This document shows, piece by piece, positions 1 through 10,195 of a stretch of 64,000 nucleotides of DNA. Numbering within the stretch: the first letter of the stretch is position 1; each line of letters opens with the position of its first letter. The position numbers were made by a program, and so were the translations under genes. Below the pieces are notes generated by a model, which did no database searches, was not told the origin of the DNA, and saw only the letters and a list, made by a program, of their open reading frames with translations. Origin of the DNA: Isoperla grammatica (taxonomy: Eukaryota; Arthropoda; Insecta; Plecoptera; Perlodidae); assembly GCA_945910005.1 (NCBI GenBank), contig OX246748.1, positions 11,399,051 to 11,463,050 of the forward strand, in the 5' to 3' direction.

Positions 1-195
1 ATTAAATGCATACTTACACGTGTAGCGATCAACAGTCCACTTGGCCACGCGTGTTGCGCAGATCTTCATTCAGATTCACCGCGCGTCGCTGTTCGCAGTG
101 AAAATGCTCGCATAAGGACATCATTGGACATCACTAAGGTTTGTGTAGGGGATGTTTGCTTATCATATCCTCCCTGTGCTACTGTTTTAATTTAA

Positions 196-581
196 GAGCG
201 TTCGGCAGTAGGAGTTTTACATATGTATTGGCCGTCAACTAATTACTGTTCAACTAATAGTAGGATTATTATTGATATTTACTCATTTGTAGAGTAATGT
301 CATATCTATGCATAGTATTAAGTGCATTTTTCACCAACCTATTCAAAAATAATGCAGCCATTTTTATACAGATTCTCTGTATTATTTCGGTGATCATTTT
401 CGACGAAAGTAATTTATTTGCATAATTCAAACGTGAGTATATTATTTTCGAGCAGGCTTGTCACAAATGTACTTGATACCATGCGTAGATATGAATGATG
501 AAGCGGGTAAATTTTCATTATAATCCTATTGTTTAAGAGAAATTAGTTGACTTAAAACATCAAAACTACTTCCGAACGCTC
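196..581. mobile_element. TTAA-flanked MITE (piggyBac-like target signature)
   Basis: Inverted ends GAGCGTTCGGCAGTAG (left) and CTACTTCCGAACGCTC (right, reverse complement of a close variant) are each bordered outside by TTAA (192-195 and 582-585). A TTAA target duplication is the hallmark of piggyBac insertion. The interior is AT-rich with no coding potential, so this would be a non-autonomous copy. TTAA is palindromic, so it could instead be part of the inverted repeat. Confidence 0.6.
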
Positions 582-585
582 TTAA

Positions 586-1715
586 GAGTGATTTGTTTAG
601 GGTGCAGACCCCCACTCATTCAAGTTGGAAACACAGGACCCGTATTTTGAACTTCGGATACATTTTTAATGAAAAACTTTATTTTTTAATAAAGAATTGT
701 TTATTAATAAATATTGAACTTTAAAAAAATCTAATGTAAAAACTGGAAGTGAGTTTAGAAACTTGGCTATAATGACCATTTCTCTAAAAATTTTAAGAGA
801 TTTATTAGAACATTTAATCAGTCGATATTAAACAGTGAAAATTCATTATTAAAACAAAATTTGAGGTTTATTGGAACATTTAATCAGTAGATATTAAACA
901 GTGAAAATTCATAATTCACTGGGAAATTTACATTGAAAATCTTCATTAAAAATGTACTTCCTGCTCAACTGGAATTCAATAGTGAATACGGTTTTATCGT
1001 ATGCCTATCCAATATAAACAGCCAGCTGCCAGCTAATTACAATGTTCCATCCGATCCTTCTTTTCTTGCCGTAACACTTTTTAGAGACATAGGCAGGAAG
1101 AAATTCATTTTTTAACCAAATTTCTTAAACATTTCAGGATATGTTCACAATTACTACATTTCAAAATTACCGCATCTTTTTTTTGTATAAAATTAAAATT
1201 TACGTTAAACATTAATTAAAACTTAAATTAAAAATATTTTTTTTTTTACTTTTTCAAATAAAATTCTAATTTGTTCATAAAATCGATACGCATTTATTTG
1301 TATGACGTAACTGTATCATAACCTTATCTCAATAAGTTATTCTAAGTTTTAAATCGTTAACTTTCTGAATTGTATATGTTTACCCTTTGCAGGGCGGTAA
1401 AATTGAAAATAAAACAAAATGTTCTACAAAATTTTTGGAAATATTATCGCAAAATTTTGAACAAATTAGCATGTAATATTAATATGTTTATCTTTGTGTG
1501 TACACTAATACTAGTTCATGGTTATCGATTAATATTAGATAAATATTCAATTTTTTAATTTAGTGTCACCTGAAAAGCTAATTTTCATATCCTTACCAAA
1601 TGCGGATTATAGTGAATTTTGGATTTTTAGAGCTCATTTTTTTTCAAAAAAAAAAAGAAACGATACTATAAAACTTTCGTTTGCAATTTGTTTTTGGTTT
1701 TATCTATTTTTGACG
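586..1715. other. AT-rich DNA upstream of the first gene; 66-bp tandem duplication
   Basis: A segment starting TTTATTAGAACATTTAATCA at 801 recurs at 867 with a few changes, giving a 66-bp tandem duplication (801-914). The rest is AT-rich. Short open frames at 933-1115 and 1370-1558 show no recognisable domain or codon signal. Because a splice acceptor sits at 1741, part of this stretch is probably the first intron of the downstream gene. No 5' non-coding exon or promoter could be identified. Confidence 0.5.
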
Positions 1716-1741
1716 GCTTAACATGCTTCACATCTTTTCAG
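1716..1741 (+). other. 3' splice site (branch point, pyrimidine tract, AG)
   Basis: GGCTTAAC fits a branch point about 20 nt before TTCACATCTTTTCAG, whose AG ends at 1741, three bases before an ATG in good context (AGCCATGA). It implies a spliced 5'UTR exon upstream. It also favours the ATG at 1744 over the in-frame ATG at 1723, which would lie inside the intron. Confidence 0.6.
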
Positions 1742-1743
1742 CC

Positions 1744-2622
1744 ATGACTCAATCAAGACACGGGTTAACCTTCCTGTTGTCGCTCTGTCTCCTGGGCTTG
1801 GCTGTCGACACCTCCATCCCCCGGGATGAAGTCCTGGAGGCTCCGGAGACTGGAGACCTCGTGGATGTGGAGGAGGGCTCGCACAGACAAGCGAGGTGGC
1901 TGGGCCCCGACACTGATGAGGCCTTATCTCCAACAAGTGACGGTATCGACACAGAAGTATCCGCTGATAAGAGGCAACTAAGAGCAGTTGGAGGTGAAAG
2001 CAATCATACTCAAGATGAAGGTGTTAGCGATTCAACAGAAGATGATTATGATAGCAATAAGGCAGTGGACGAAGACGGGCAGGAGATCCACGAAGGCCCC
2101 CAGAGTGGCAAAGATGCCCAGAGTGACGAAGTTCCTGGGAGGAACACAATTAGCAGGGGTCTACAATATTACAGCACTGTTGCCGAATTTATGTTGGAAG
2201 TCAAGTTCAACGCAGTGAAAGGCTGCGACGCTAAGTGCCAAGCAATGGAGCCTCCTCCTGAGAACCCATGCATGGCGCCAGTTATTATCTATCCTGCTAC
2301 ATGGTGTGATTTTATAAGTTGTACCCCAAGACCTCCACCACCTCCCCCTCCTTGCATATTTAGTGCAAGGCTCACACCCGGATTTCATCACCCAGCTCGT
2401 TTTCCGCCACCCCCACCTCCCCCACCCCCTCCTAGGCCTGCTCAAGGGCCTTCTTATACTTGTAGCTTCAATTGTGACCCATGCGCCCCTCCGTGCACCC
2501 CTAAACCCCCATGTAACTGTTTGAGTCGACAATACTGTCCTTGCCGCACGTTGCGAAGAATGGGACGACCTCATTGTGTCTACCGGGGCGGCAAGGTTAC
2601 GGAATGTTGCGACCCCTGCTGA
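1744..2622 (+). CDS. Secreted proline- and cysteine-rich protein, unknown function
   Basis: No family recognised. The open frame from the ATG at 1744 gives 292 aa ending in TGA at 2620-2622. Residues 1-24 look like a signal peptide: MTQSRHG, then a hydrophobic LTFLLSLCLLGLAV core. A polar acidic region rich in D, E, S and G follows; it has a dibasic site in SADKRQLRAV, a possible prohormone-convertase cut, and one N-glycosylation sequon (NHT). The last third has two proline runs (seven and ten residues) and 18 cysteines after the signal, an even number suited to disulfides, ending CVYRGGKVTECCDPC. This looks like a secreted precursor with an acidic propeptide and a mature Cys/Pro-rich part, such as a matrix, cuticle or defence peptide; that role is inference. 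The coding exon follows a splice acceptor and precedes a poly(A) signal, so it is probably the terminal exon. GC content is clearly higher than in the flanks. The upstream in-frame ATG at 1723 would add seven residues. Confidence 0.75.
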   Translation: MTQSRHGLTFLLSLCLLGLAVDTSIPRDEVLEAPETGDLVDVEEGSHRQARWLGPDTDEALSPTSDGIDTEVSADKRQLRAVGGESNHTQDEGVSDSTEDDYDSNKAVDEDGQEIHEGPQSGKDAQSDEVPGRNTISRGLQYYSTVAEFMLEVKFNAVKGCDAKCQAMEPPPENPCMAPVIIYPATWCDFISCTPRPPPPPPPCIFSARLTPGFHHPARFPPPPPPPPPPRPAQGPSYTCSFNCDPCAPPCTPKPPCNCLSRQYCPCRTLRRMGRPHCVYRGGKVTECCDPC

Positions 2623-2791
2623 CGTCATGTGCGGCTCAACATGTCATGTTGCTACATGTGGATGTTTAGACGAACTGGATCATGGAGTTGTTGGTATATT
2701 CTTGTTAATTCATTGTTTCAAAAAGAATGTTTGGTAACGGATTGGTGACTATGTTTGTTTTGATTCAGGGTTGTTTACAACATCCAACTAA

Positions 2792-2797
2792 AATAAA
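2792..2797 (+). promoter_or_regulatory. Polyadenylation signal AATAAA
   Basis: AATAAA lies 170 nt after the stop codon of the secreted-protein gene, giving a short 3'UTR of ordinary length. No other canonical signal lies between the stop and this site. Confidence 0.6.
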
Positions 2798-2799
2798 AG

Positions 2800-4092
2800 C
2801 AAAGCAAAGATGAATGCCTTATTTATTTTTGTTATTATGTGACTAGTTGACAAATGGCTTGTGACGTTATTTCCTGATACATCCCCTATAGTATGCGTGC
2901 AAATAAATGCAATACTCTCAGTATATCGACGCAAGTGTACAGAAATATTAAATGTCAGAAAGAATATCGTTACAATTACTACTCTAACTAATATGGAAGC
3001 AGAAAATAGTAGAAGTTACAAAAATGTATGGTACAGTATTAGACTATAGAATATACTAAATGCACAAAAATTATGAATTGTATATTTTGCTTTGATCTAC
3101 TCTTGACTGCAATTTGGAATAGTGGGATGGGGGGGGGGGGGAATTAGAAATGCACATCTAGAGCCTCTAAACCACATCATAAAACTAATAACAAACAAGC
3201 CGCCCACATTTCCCTTCGACAAACTATTCAGAGATAGTAAATTATTTGATATCAGACAAGGTTCGCAAAACCATGACATCCCACAGATTGACCACAAACC
3301 AACATCTAAAAACATTATAGGAATCGCGAATCTAAATCTAAACACCAAACAATCTAACGTACCAAGGCAAGAAAAGAGTATTGGTCAGAGAACGGGCAAT
3401 ACATTTGGCCTAAAAGTTTGAAATTGCATCAAGAAAATCCAATTTGAAATGCAATCAAAATGGGTTAATAGAAACTGATCGAAAATTTGGTCACCAACAA
3501 ACATTTGGTCAAAATAATAAAATTATTATTGTGAGTCTTCAATTGTAAGCAATTAGTTTGGCCTAGTTTGACGTAATGTTATAACTATGTATATTATTTT
3601 CTTATTTTCAAAAACTATTTGAGACACACTTGCCCATTATCTGGAGATATCACCTAGAAGTCCTCTTGGATATATGGGTGCAAAATTCTGGACCATCATC
3701 TTACGTTGGTTAAACTGGTCTAGGTAGATGTTAAGTCCCTTCTCGTCGTGATCTATTTTGAGATTCCTTGATTCACATCAAGTTGCCTTCGTCATGTTTC
3801 CTCTTCTCAATTGCAGACTATCATACTTGTCGGCCCGCGTTGCTCATACTTCTTTATACTTGCCGGCCCGCTTTGCAATCAAAACGATCATCACCAACGC
3901 CACAGGTACACTGAAAGCCCTAACCTTAACACTCCACCGCCCCCCCCCCCCCCCCCTCATTTAGTATTTCCATTTGACGACTCTAGTGTTGAGCAATGCA
4001 TTGGGTTCCACCGACGACTTAGCCTAGATGTCGAGTATGTAGTAAAACACCAAATAATACTATATCAGGGTAAAGAACTATCGTGTAAATCG
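2800..4092. other. Non-coding DNA with homopolymer runs
   Basis: Contains a G run at 3129-3141 and a C run of about 17 at 3940-3956. Open frames of 60-99 codons (2861-3049, 3122-3421, 3758-4095) run through the homopolymers or lack any recognisable domain, so no gene is claimed. Confidence 0.5.
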
Positions 4093-4650
4093 TGACCGAT
4101 AACGGCAATAGAGCGGTAAAACGAGATACCTTAGTTTGAGGGTCTCCAGTTCGATTCCAGCTAACGGCAGTCCTTGCGAAAGGTTTTTCCCAAGGTTTTC
4201 CTCAGTCACAAGGTGGATGCTGGGATTTATCTTACTACCATCAGCCCTAGAATATTTCTTTCCAGCTATTTCAAATACCGAAATACCAATACTTGGTTCC
4301 AACCTAACTAAAACTCTGTCAATTACTAACCTGAAAGTGCTACTTAGCCGTCGCCTTTGTTGTTGCAGGTTGTACTTGTCAGTCGCGACCGTCTGTTTGA
4401 TGACACTCAGTTACTAAAGCCAGTGACCTTCCCCTATACGAGGTTAGTTGTATCCGGAGTGGTCAAGTTATTTGTCCGTGGGGTTTCTTAGCAGTCGGTA
4501 CCGACCGAGAAGGTGAGTGCTTTCTTGAATAGACCGATTATCTACACAATAAGCTCGCTTCCTTTGAGGTTAGTGTTAGTCATTGGCAGGGTCTTTCTTA
4601 GGTAGGAACCACCTATAGTTAGTCACCTGAAGGGGGATATGGATAGCTCC
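4093..4650 (+). mobile_element. tRNA-derived SINE (family A), diverged, interrupted by a MITE
   Basis: The 5' part keeps the tRNA-like internal promoter (GAGCGGTAA for box A; CAGTTCGATTCC for box B), followed by the family-A body GGCAGTCCTTGCGAAAGG and CCTCAGTCACAAGG. The body stops near 4291 and resumes at about 4613 with AGTTAGTCACCTGAAG, which is the distal part of the same SINE. The 320-bp gap is filled by the MITE listed next. Divergence from the copies at 19491 and 36879 shows this is an older insertion. Confidence 0.75.
4292..4612 (-). mobile_element. MITE nested in a SINE, older copy of the 44438-44801 element
   Basis: The left end (TTCCAACCTAACTAAAAC, then CTGTCAATTACTAA) and right end (CATTGGCAGGGTCTTTCTTA) are diverged inverted repeats matching the termini at 44438-44801. 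Interior blocks also match in reverse orientation: CAGTCGGTACCGACCGAGAAG against the CTTCTCAGCCGGTACCGACG type, and GACCTTCCCCTATA in both. The nesting dates it as younger than the host SINE. Confidence 0.65.
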
Positions 4651-4664
4651 TGGGCAGGTGGTAT

Positions 4665-4914
<250 letters not shown>

Positions 4915-5041
4915 AAATCAAATAATCATATTTCTTGGGAAGCATATTATTAACACTTTGTTGAAAGCTCAAATGTAAATACTAGATTACTTTTTGGTCT
5001 TAAATATGGCACATGTGACTTCACGTGAATACACCGTACAC

Positions 5042-5135
5042 AGAACTGGTGTACTCCTGAGCTGTTTTGTCGTGTTAGTGTTGTGTTACTGTTACTCGAC
5101 ATTTGCACTTGCTGCAACGGGAGTACACCAGTTCT
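5042..5135. repeat. Short inverted-repeat element
   Basis: AGAACTGGTGTACTCC (5042-5057) is perfectly repeated in inverted form at 5120-5135, with 62 bp between. It could be a tiny MITE or a hairpin; no target duplication is evident. Confidence 0.55.
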
Positions 5136-6299
5136 CATCAACGGTTCGTGGAAGCCGTCAACAACTTGTACACCGACAATAACACCGTCCAAGGACTTTG
5201 CATGCGATTTATTTATTATTCTAATAGATTACGATCCAGTGTGTGAAAACATACGAATTTATTTCCATTAAATAAGAACGTATATTAATTTATTAAAAGT
5301 AACCAATCTTTGCAAGTATGTATGTATGGCGTAATACAATGCACAAGGTCACCCACCACGTGTAAGCAATCAACTGCGTAGGTACATAAAAACGATAAGA
5401 AACGAAATTACTCCATTCACATTGAGTTTCGTTATTAATTTTCTAAAGACACTGGCAACAAATAGCCAATGGTGAATACAAAATTACAAGTGTTTAAAAA
5501 AATGTTTCGCCGTTTTGCCGAGGAAGTAGTGGAATATTAATCCATAAATATTGTAACTCACAGGCTATTGTTAAACTCCGAAAGAATCTCCGATTTCTTT
5601 CTAATTGTAGTTTAAAAATTTGGTGGTTGAAAAGAAAAGAGCGACAATCTAATCTACCAATCCAAAAGTTTCTTTTTAAAACTACATAATTTTACGTTGG
5701 ACAACTGACTATAATAATATAATAATATTTTATTTGTGAATTTATAGTAATACCTAGAGATAATTTATCTAACTAGGATTTGCCTAACTTAGGACAACTT
5801 AGAGTTAGGGATTTTTGTTGATCCAGGTCCTCCTGTGTGCCTGGACGAGGATTATGTTGCATTCAATTTATATCTTTTTTTTCAGTTGTCATAAAGTGTA
5901 GGTTATAGTTATGCATAATTAAACACCCATATTATATTAATGGAGTATTTAGATTATAAACAACCCAAAATTGCATACGGTGTGTATAAAAAAACACCTG
6001 AGTTGTAACTCTTAATATTTAAAATTTATTTATTTATTTATTAGATATGTCTATTCATATATGGAATAATGAATAGGGGTTGGCAGAAAAATACAAACAA
6101 ACAATTCATATGCGACTTCAAGAATTTGCCGAACATTTCCCAAAAATGTCCCAAATTAAATTGTGTAGGCCTAAATAGAAATCCGATAATCTGTCTATAA
6201 AAATGTAGGTAACAAAAGTTAAGAAAAACTAAAGTTTTGGGAGAAATTAACCAAAACACGGCATTGCAACAATTACTTTAATTAATAATGTGCAACTAA
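5136..6299. other. Non-coding AT-rich DNA, possible LINE 3' end remnant
   Basis: Nothing coding is recognised. On the minus strand, 5700-5870 ends in an ATT/ATA-rich tail after a moderately GC sequence (AGGAGGACCTGGATC), the usual look of a non-LTR retrotransposon 3'UTR. This is only a resemblance. Confidence 0.35.
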
Positions 6300-6695
6300 G
6301 GGTGTGTTCCAACTTGACGTTTTTCGTAGTGGACTAAGCTTAGTTATACTAATCGAAAGGAAGTGACATCACAAGCAGGCGACCAATGCTCCTTATTTGG
6401 CTAGTGGTTAGTGGGTAGTGGGTAGTGGCCGAAAGTGTACACTACGACACCAATTGACCCACTAAACCAAGATGGTTGATACCAGCCATCACAGCTGATA
6501 CTTTTAGGTTAGGAAAATACCCAACCAGTGAGTGGAAGTATTATTATCGTATTTATTTACATTAGATGATTAATAACAATAAACTTTGTATTAGCATACT
6601 AGGTGGCGTGCCCAAAGCTGTTAGCGTTTAGTGTGTAGCAGGTAGTGGTTAGTGATTAGTGGTTAGCAGGCGAATAATCAAGTTGGAACGCACCC
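6300..6695. mobile_element. PIF/Harbinger-type MITE (TAA target duplication)
   Basis: The ends GGGTGTGTTCCAACTTG and CAAGTTGGAACGCACCC are inverted repeats (one difference), flanked directly by TAA at 6297-6299 and 6696-6698. A 3-bp TWA duplication is diagnostic of PIF/Harbinger. The 396-bp interior is non-coding and contains clusters of GTGGTTAGTG-like subterminal repeats near both ends, possibly transposase-binding motifs. Confidence 0.75.
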
Positions 6696-6855
6696 TAAGT
6701 ATAGGGATAAATTTGCGTAACTTTATTTATTTAAATGTGTAATAAAAATAACTTCACTTTATCCGACTGATACGCCTGTAGCTCGAAAAAATTGTCAAAT
6801 GCATGTTCCCCCTTTTTCTATTCTTTTAAACATTCTGTAAGTATAAAAAAAGTTT

Positions 6856-6927
6856 GGGGTCGTCCGGGATTTGAACCCGGGACCTCTCGCACCCTAAGCG
6901 AGAGTCATACCCCTAGACCAACGAGCC
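6856..6927 (-). tRNA. tRNA-Pro (AGG), acceptor-stem mismatch
   Basis: A 72-nt intron-less cloverleaf, identical over most of its length to the other three copies here and to animal tRNA-Pro(AGG). The anticodon loop reads TTAGGGT, with AGG at 34-36. Box A (GGTCTAGGGGTA) and box B (GGTTCAAATCC) are intact. The 3' acceptor strand reads ACGACCC rather than ACGAGCC, giving a C:C mismatch at pair 3-70, and the anticodon arm has ACTCTCG instead of ATTCTCG. A minus-strand T-run, typical of Pol III termination, follows close by. The mismatch may reduce function, so it could be a young pseudogene. Confidence 0.85.
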
Positions 6928-7177
6928 ATGCTATAGTACTGGTTAATTTAAGTGAAAGTTTCATGAGTATAACTTGTTTTGTCTGCGTATAGCTACTTGA
7001 ATGTGTTCAATTCACAAGGTTAAAGAAAGTCGCCGTCATGTTAACCAACCATGCGAACACATATGGTTACTTTAGGAATTACGAAAACTGTTCGTATCCC
7101 TTTCGTATGTGATAAAACTAGAAATAAAATATGTGAGAACCATATTGTAAAATATATTACCGTAGAGTAAAAAGTTT

Positions 7178-7249
7178 GGGCTCGTCCGGGATTTGAACCC
7201 GGGACCTCTCGCACCCTAAGCGAGAATCATACCCCTAGACCAACGAGCC
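7178..7249 (-). tRNA. tRNA-Pro (AGG)
   Basis: A 72-nt canonical gene with a fully paired acceptor stem (GGCTCGT with ACGAGCC), AGG anticodon in the TTAGGGT loop, intact A and B boxes and no encoded CCA. Only CAAACTTTTT-like sequence follows on the minus strand. It lies 250 bp from the first copy in the same orientation, suggesting local duplication, yet the flanks are not similar. Confidence 0.95.
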
Positions 7250-7675
7250 AAGATGAATGTATCACGAATCGAGTAAAACTTCTACTTTGTCGAATGTTAC
7301 TATTTTAAGATTGTGGATAATATCAAGGCCAGAGATATAGATTGTACATTGGTTGGGCATTCTGTGCTTCGTTCGTTGTTTGAATTAAAAGTAAGTAAAA
7401 AAAAGTAAACAAGTTATTTCTGAAGAACACACTTAAAAAATAATCCAATGCACAATTTGTTTCATTTTATAGAACATTTGTTGTATCCATCATTAAACAA
7501 ATGTTATTGTGTCCCAATGGTTTCAATTCAATTTATTGTAGTTCAGCTGCTCCACGACAGGATGGAATGGCCAGTGTGGGGTTATGGACATGCTCACACC
7601 CTCTTTAGCCTACAGCTGAAACATAAATTTAATGGATATTTGAATATAATGAGAACTAGCGCCACCACTGGCAGT

Positions 7676-8500
7676 GCCCCTTACTTGTAGAGCGTAGGCA
7701 ACCCTTGATACACCTACTCAGCGCTTCGCACGGGAATTGCCTCACCTGCTACCCCTTACTTGTGGCGCGTAAGCAACCCTTGGTACACCTACACAGCGCT
7801 CCGCACGGGAATTTCCTCAACCCTACCCCTTACTTGTAGCGCGTAGGCAACCCGCGATACACCTTCTCAGCGCTCCGCACGGGAATTTCCTCAACCCTAC
7901 CCCTTACTTGTAGCGCGTAGGCAACCCTTGGTACACCTTCTCAGCGCTCCGCACGGGAATTTCCTCAACCCTACCCCTTACTTGTAGAGCGTAGGCAACC
8001 CGCGATACACCTTCTCAGCGCTCCGCACGAGAATTTCCTCAACCCTACCCCTTACTTGTAGCGCGTAGGCAACCCGTGATAAACCTTCTCAGCGCTCCGC
8101 ACGGGAATTTCCTCAACCCTATCCCTTACTTGCAGCGCGTAGGCAACCCTTGGTACACCTTCTCAGCGCTCTGCACGGGAATTTTCTCAACCCTACCCCT
8201 TACTTGTAGAGCGTAGGCAACCCGCGATACACCTTCTCAGCGCTCCGCACGAGAATTTCCTCAACCCTACCCCTTACTTGTAGCACGTAGGCAACCCCCG
8301 ATACACCTTCTCAGCGCTCCGCAGGGGAATTTTCTCAACCCTACCCCTTACTTGCAGCGCGTAGGCAACCCGCGATACACCTTCTCAGCGCTCCGCACGG
8401 GAATTTCCTCAACCCTGCTACCCCTTACTTGTAGAGCAGAGGCAACCATCGGTACACCTTGTCAGCGCACCGCACAGGAATTTCCTCAATCATACTACCT
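7676..8500. repeat. 74-bp minisatellite, about 11 copies
   Basis: The unit begins ACCCCTTACTTGTAGCGCGT, with CTCAGCGCTCCGCACGGGAA in the middle, ending CCTCAACCCT; starts at 7751 and 7825 give a period of 74. It is much more GC-rich than its surroundings. Copies differ at a few hotspots (CGCGAT, TTGGTA or CGTGAT after GGCAACC). The end copies are the most diverged, as expected if homogenisation is strongest in the middle. Confidence 0.95.
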
Positions 8501-8881
8501 ATTACATTATTTATTATTTATTGATATTTACCCGGCCGGTTGGGACGCACCAGACTTTGAAATCACTACTTTACGCCGTTATACATTGTACATGCAGCCC
8601 GCCACACGCACATGTACTGCTGGTTGCATGTTGACGCCAGTACATGTTCTTGCCAATAAAGAAGTTATCCGTAAACTTCTTTATCGACACTCGCTGTAGT
8701 CCGAGAGCTCGTCCTATCTAGCGGCAGGGCATGAAACTAGCTCTGCAGTATGTTGCGGTAGCAGTTGGCTCGATGGGTAAGGCAACAGCGCTTCGATTCG
8801 ATTCCTGAAAATATATTTATTTGTTAGTCTATATCTACAACATGGCCGAGGTCCCACTAGTGCACTTTTGATAAACCAAAT
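8501..8881. other. Non-coding spacer with a short perfect hairpin
   Basis: TAAAGAAGTT (8657-8666) pairs with AACTTCTTTA (8674-8683) around a 7-nt loop. A weak tRNA-like stretch near 8762-8808 (GGCTCGATGGGTAAGG, then CGATTCGATTCC) may be a degraded tRNA-derived repeat. The open frame 8352-8699 runs from the minisatellite into this spacer and is not considered a gene. Confidence 0.4.
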
Positions 8882-9192
8882 ATGATGATTGATGAATGAT
8901 GATGAGGAAGAGAGGAAGGAAGCCTCGTAGCGGCATGTAGCGTACTCCTGACTAAAAGTATTGGCTTTACGTCACATCCGAAAGAACGGTGTAAGTTTGA
9001 CCAGACATAATAGGTTCCTGCACTAATCTACCTGGACTGCCGAGCAGTTGACGAGAAGAACGAAGCTGTTACACAAGCTTTCGAACTCTCCAATTTTCTC
9101 TCTAACCTACGGTAAATAGTGTTTCGAGAGCGGTCACCCACCCTCCTGACATAGCCCGATGTTGCTTAACTTCGGTGTTTGTACGGGTAACA
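8882..9192 (-). mobile_element. 5S rRNA-derived SINE
   Basis: On the minus strand the head (9131-9192) reads as 5S-like sequence (CACCGAAGTTAAGCAACATC, then GGGTGACCGCTC). The body contains TTCGAAAGCTTGTGTAACAG and CTCGTCAACTGCTCGGCAGT and ends in a CATCATTCATCAATCATCA tail. Head, body and tail appear in the same order on the plus strand at 44098-44430, which establishes a mobile family. The 5S part includes the internal control region, so Pol III transcription from within is plausible, as in SINE3-type elements. Confidence 0.75.
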
Positions 9193-9215
9193 GTTGACAA
9201 TAATTAATCTGAATC

Positions 9216-9290
9216 TCAGTGGCGTATCCAAAAACTCACAATGGAAGAGGGGGAAGGAAGGCGTCGAATATCACAAAGAGATAGATAATT
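9216..9290 (+). mobile_element. Terminal fragment of a hAT-type MITE
   Basis: CAGTGGCGTATCCAAAAA starts like the left end of the complete element at 32010 (CAGTGGCGTATCCAGGAA), followed by the same kind of G-rich stretch (GGAAGAGGGGGAAGG). No matching right end is found downstream, so it appears truncated. Confidence 0.45.
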
Positions 9291-9503
9291 CACATTTGAT
9301 TGATCTAACGAAGTGTCGAAAAGGTACGCATCATATGTTTCGGTACACACACTGTTGCATTCAACAGCGGATGAAAGAATCCGTACGGTAAAACCTCTTA
9401 TCACATGGTAAATTAGTTTCCAAACTTCGCATAAAATCAATAAAAGTGAGTTTCTCTACATAAGAAATTAAAACCCTGATTTTATTCCAATTCCACATAT
9501 AGC

Positions 9504-9527
9504 TACACACACACACACACACACACA
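9504..9527. repeat. (AC)n microsatellite
   Basis: Twelve or so uninterrupted CA dinucleotides. Confidence 0.9.
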
Positions 9528-9829
9528 ACCTAATTTGACTTTACAATATCTAGATAATGCGTCAGAAAACAAATGTTTTGTGTAAGTTGTGATAAGATCT
9601 GGTATATTTTATTGTCATTATTGTTTTATTTTATTGTATTTTTCATATGATTTATGATAAGACATTCAGTTTATTTTTGTAAGTTTATCTGTATGAATGT
9701 TTGAGAAAAGCAAAATTTACTCCAGGTTTCACAACGAAAAAAACAAAAGGTAGGAAATTGGAACCGGAAACCATAACCTGTGTATACAACAATGTTCAAA
9801 TCCCTTCATATGAAATAATACTATTCTAT

Positions 9830-10016
9830 GGGCCCGGGGTAGAATAGACCCAAGGTGACTCTGCCAGTCGTAAGAGGAGACAAAGGGAGAACTTTTCCCA
9901 TTCCCCCGCTGTCCCTTTTAAGATTCCTCCTCCCTCTTGGCCCTGTCCTCCCTTGCTGGACTCCCCTTATGACGACCCCCGCGACGTACAAGGGATCCGA
10001 TTCGGAAGACGCCTTA
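9830..10016 (+). mobile_element. Repeat family B, 3'-truncated copy
   Basis: The head reads GGGCCCGGGGTAGAATAGAC, then GTGACTCTGCCAGTCGTAAG and AGGAGACAAAGGGAGA. The body reads CTCTTGGCCCTGTCCTCCCT and GACGACCCCCGCGACGTAC. The order matches 11269-11533 and the reverse complements of 42222-42585 and 51048-51293, but the shared CATCTTCATTATCACCCACT tail is missing. The head resembles a CTGTCGTAAGAGGCGAC motif I recall as common in invertebrate genomes; it is not tRNA or 5S. Confidence 0.7.
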
Positions 10017-10156
10017 TGACCTAGATGTCAGATACGGGGTACGTCGTAAAACAACAAAAATCAAAACTATCAAATGATTTTGTTTCGTTCTTGTTTCGCG
10101 AAACACTCTTTGCAGTGCAAACAAATGTGTTACACCTTGTTTCAAACATACAATTA

Positions 10157-10195
10157 AAACCATATCAGCGAATGGTGCATTCGCTGATATGGTTT
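10157..10195. repeat. Perfect 18-bp-arm hairpin
   Basis: AAACCATATCAGCGAATG is followed by GTG and then its exact reverse complement. No T-run or coding context follows, so the role is unknown; it may be a small MITE core or a replication-slippage product. Confidence 0.8.

Noticed and set aside
1723..1743. Upstream in-frame ATG of the secreted-protein gene as start
   Set aside because: It lies before a strong splice acceptor, probably inside an intron, and would put polar residues before a good signal peptide. It remains possible if the acceptor is not used.
2161..2628. 155-codon minus-strand frame opposite the secreted-protein gene
   Set aside because: The plus strand has a signal peptide, splice acceptor, ordered cysteines and a poly(A) signal; the antisense frame has none of these.
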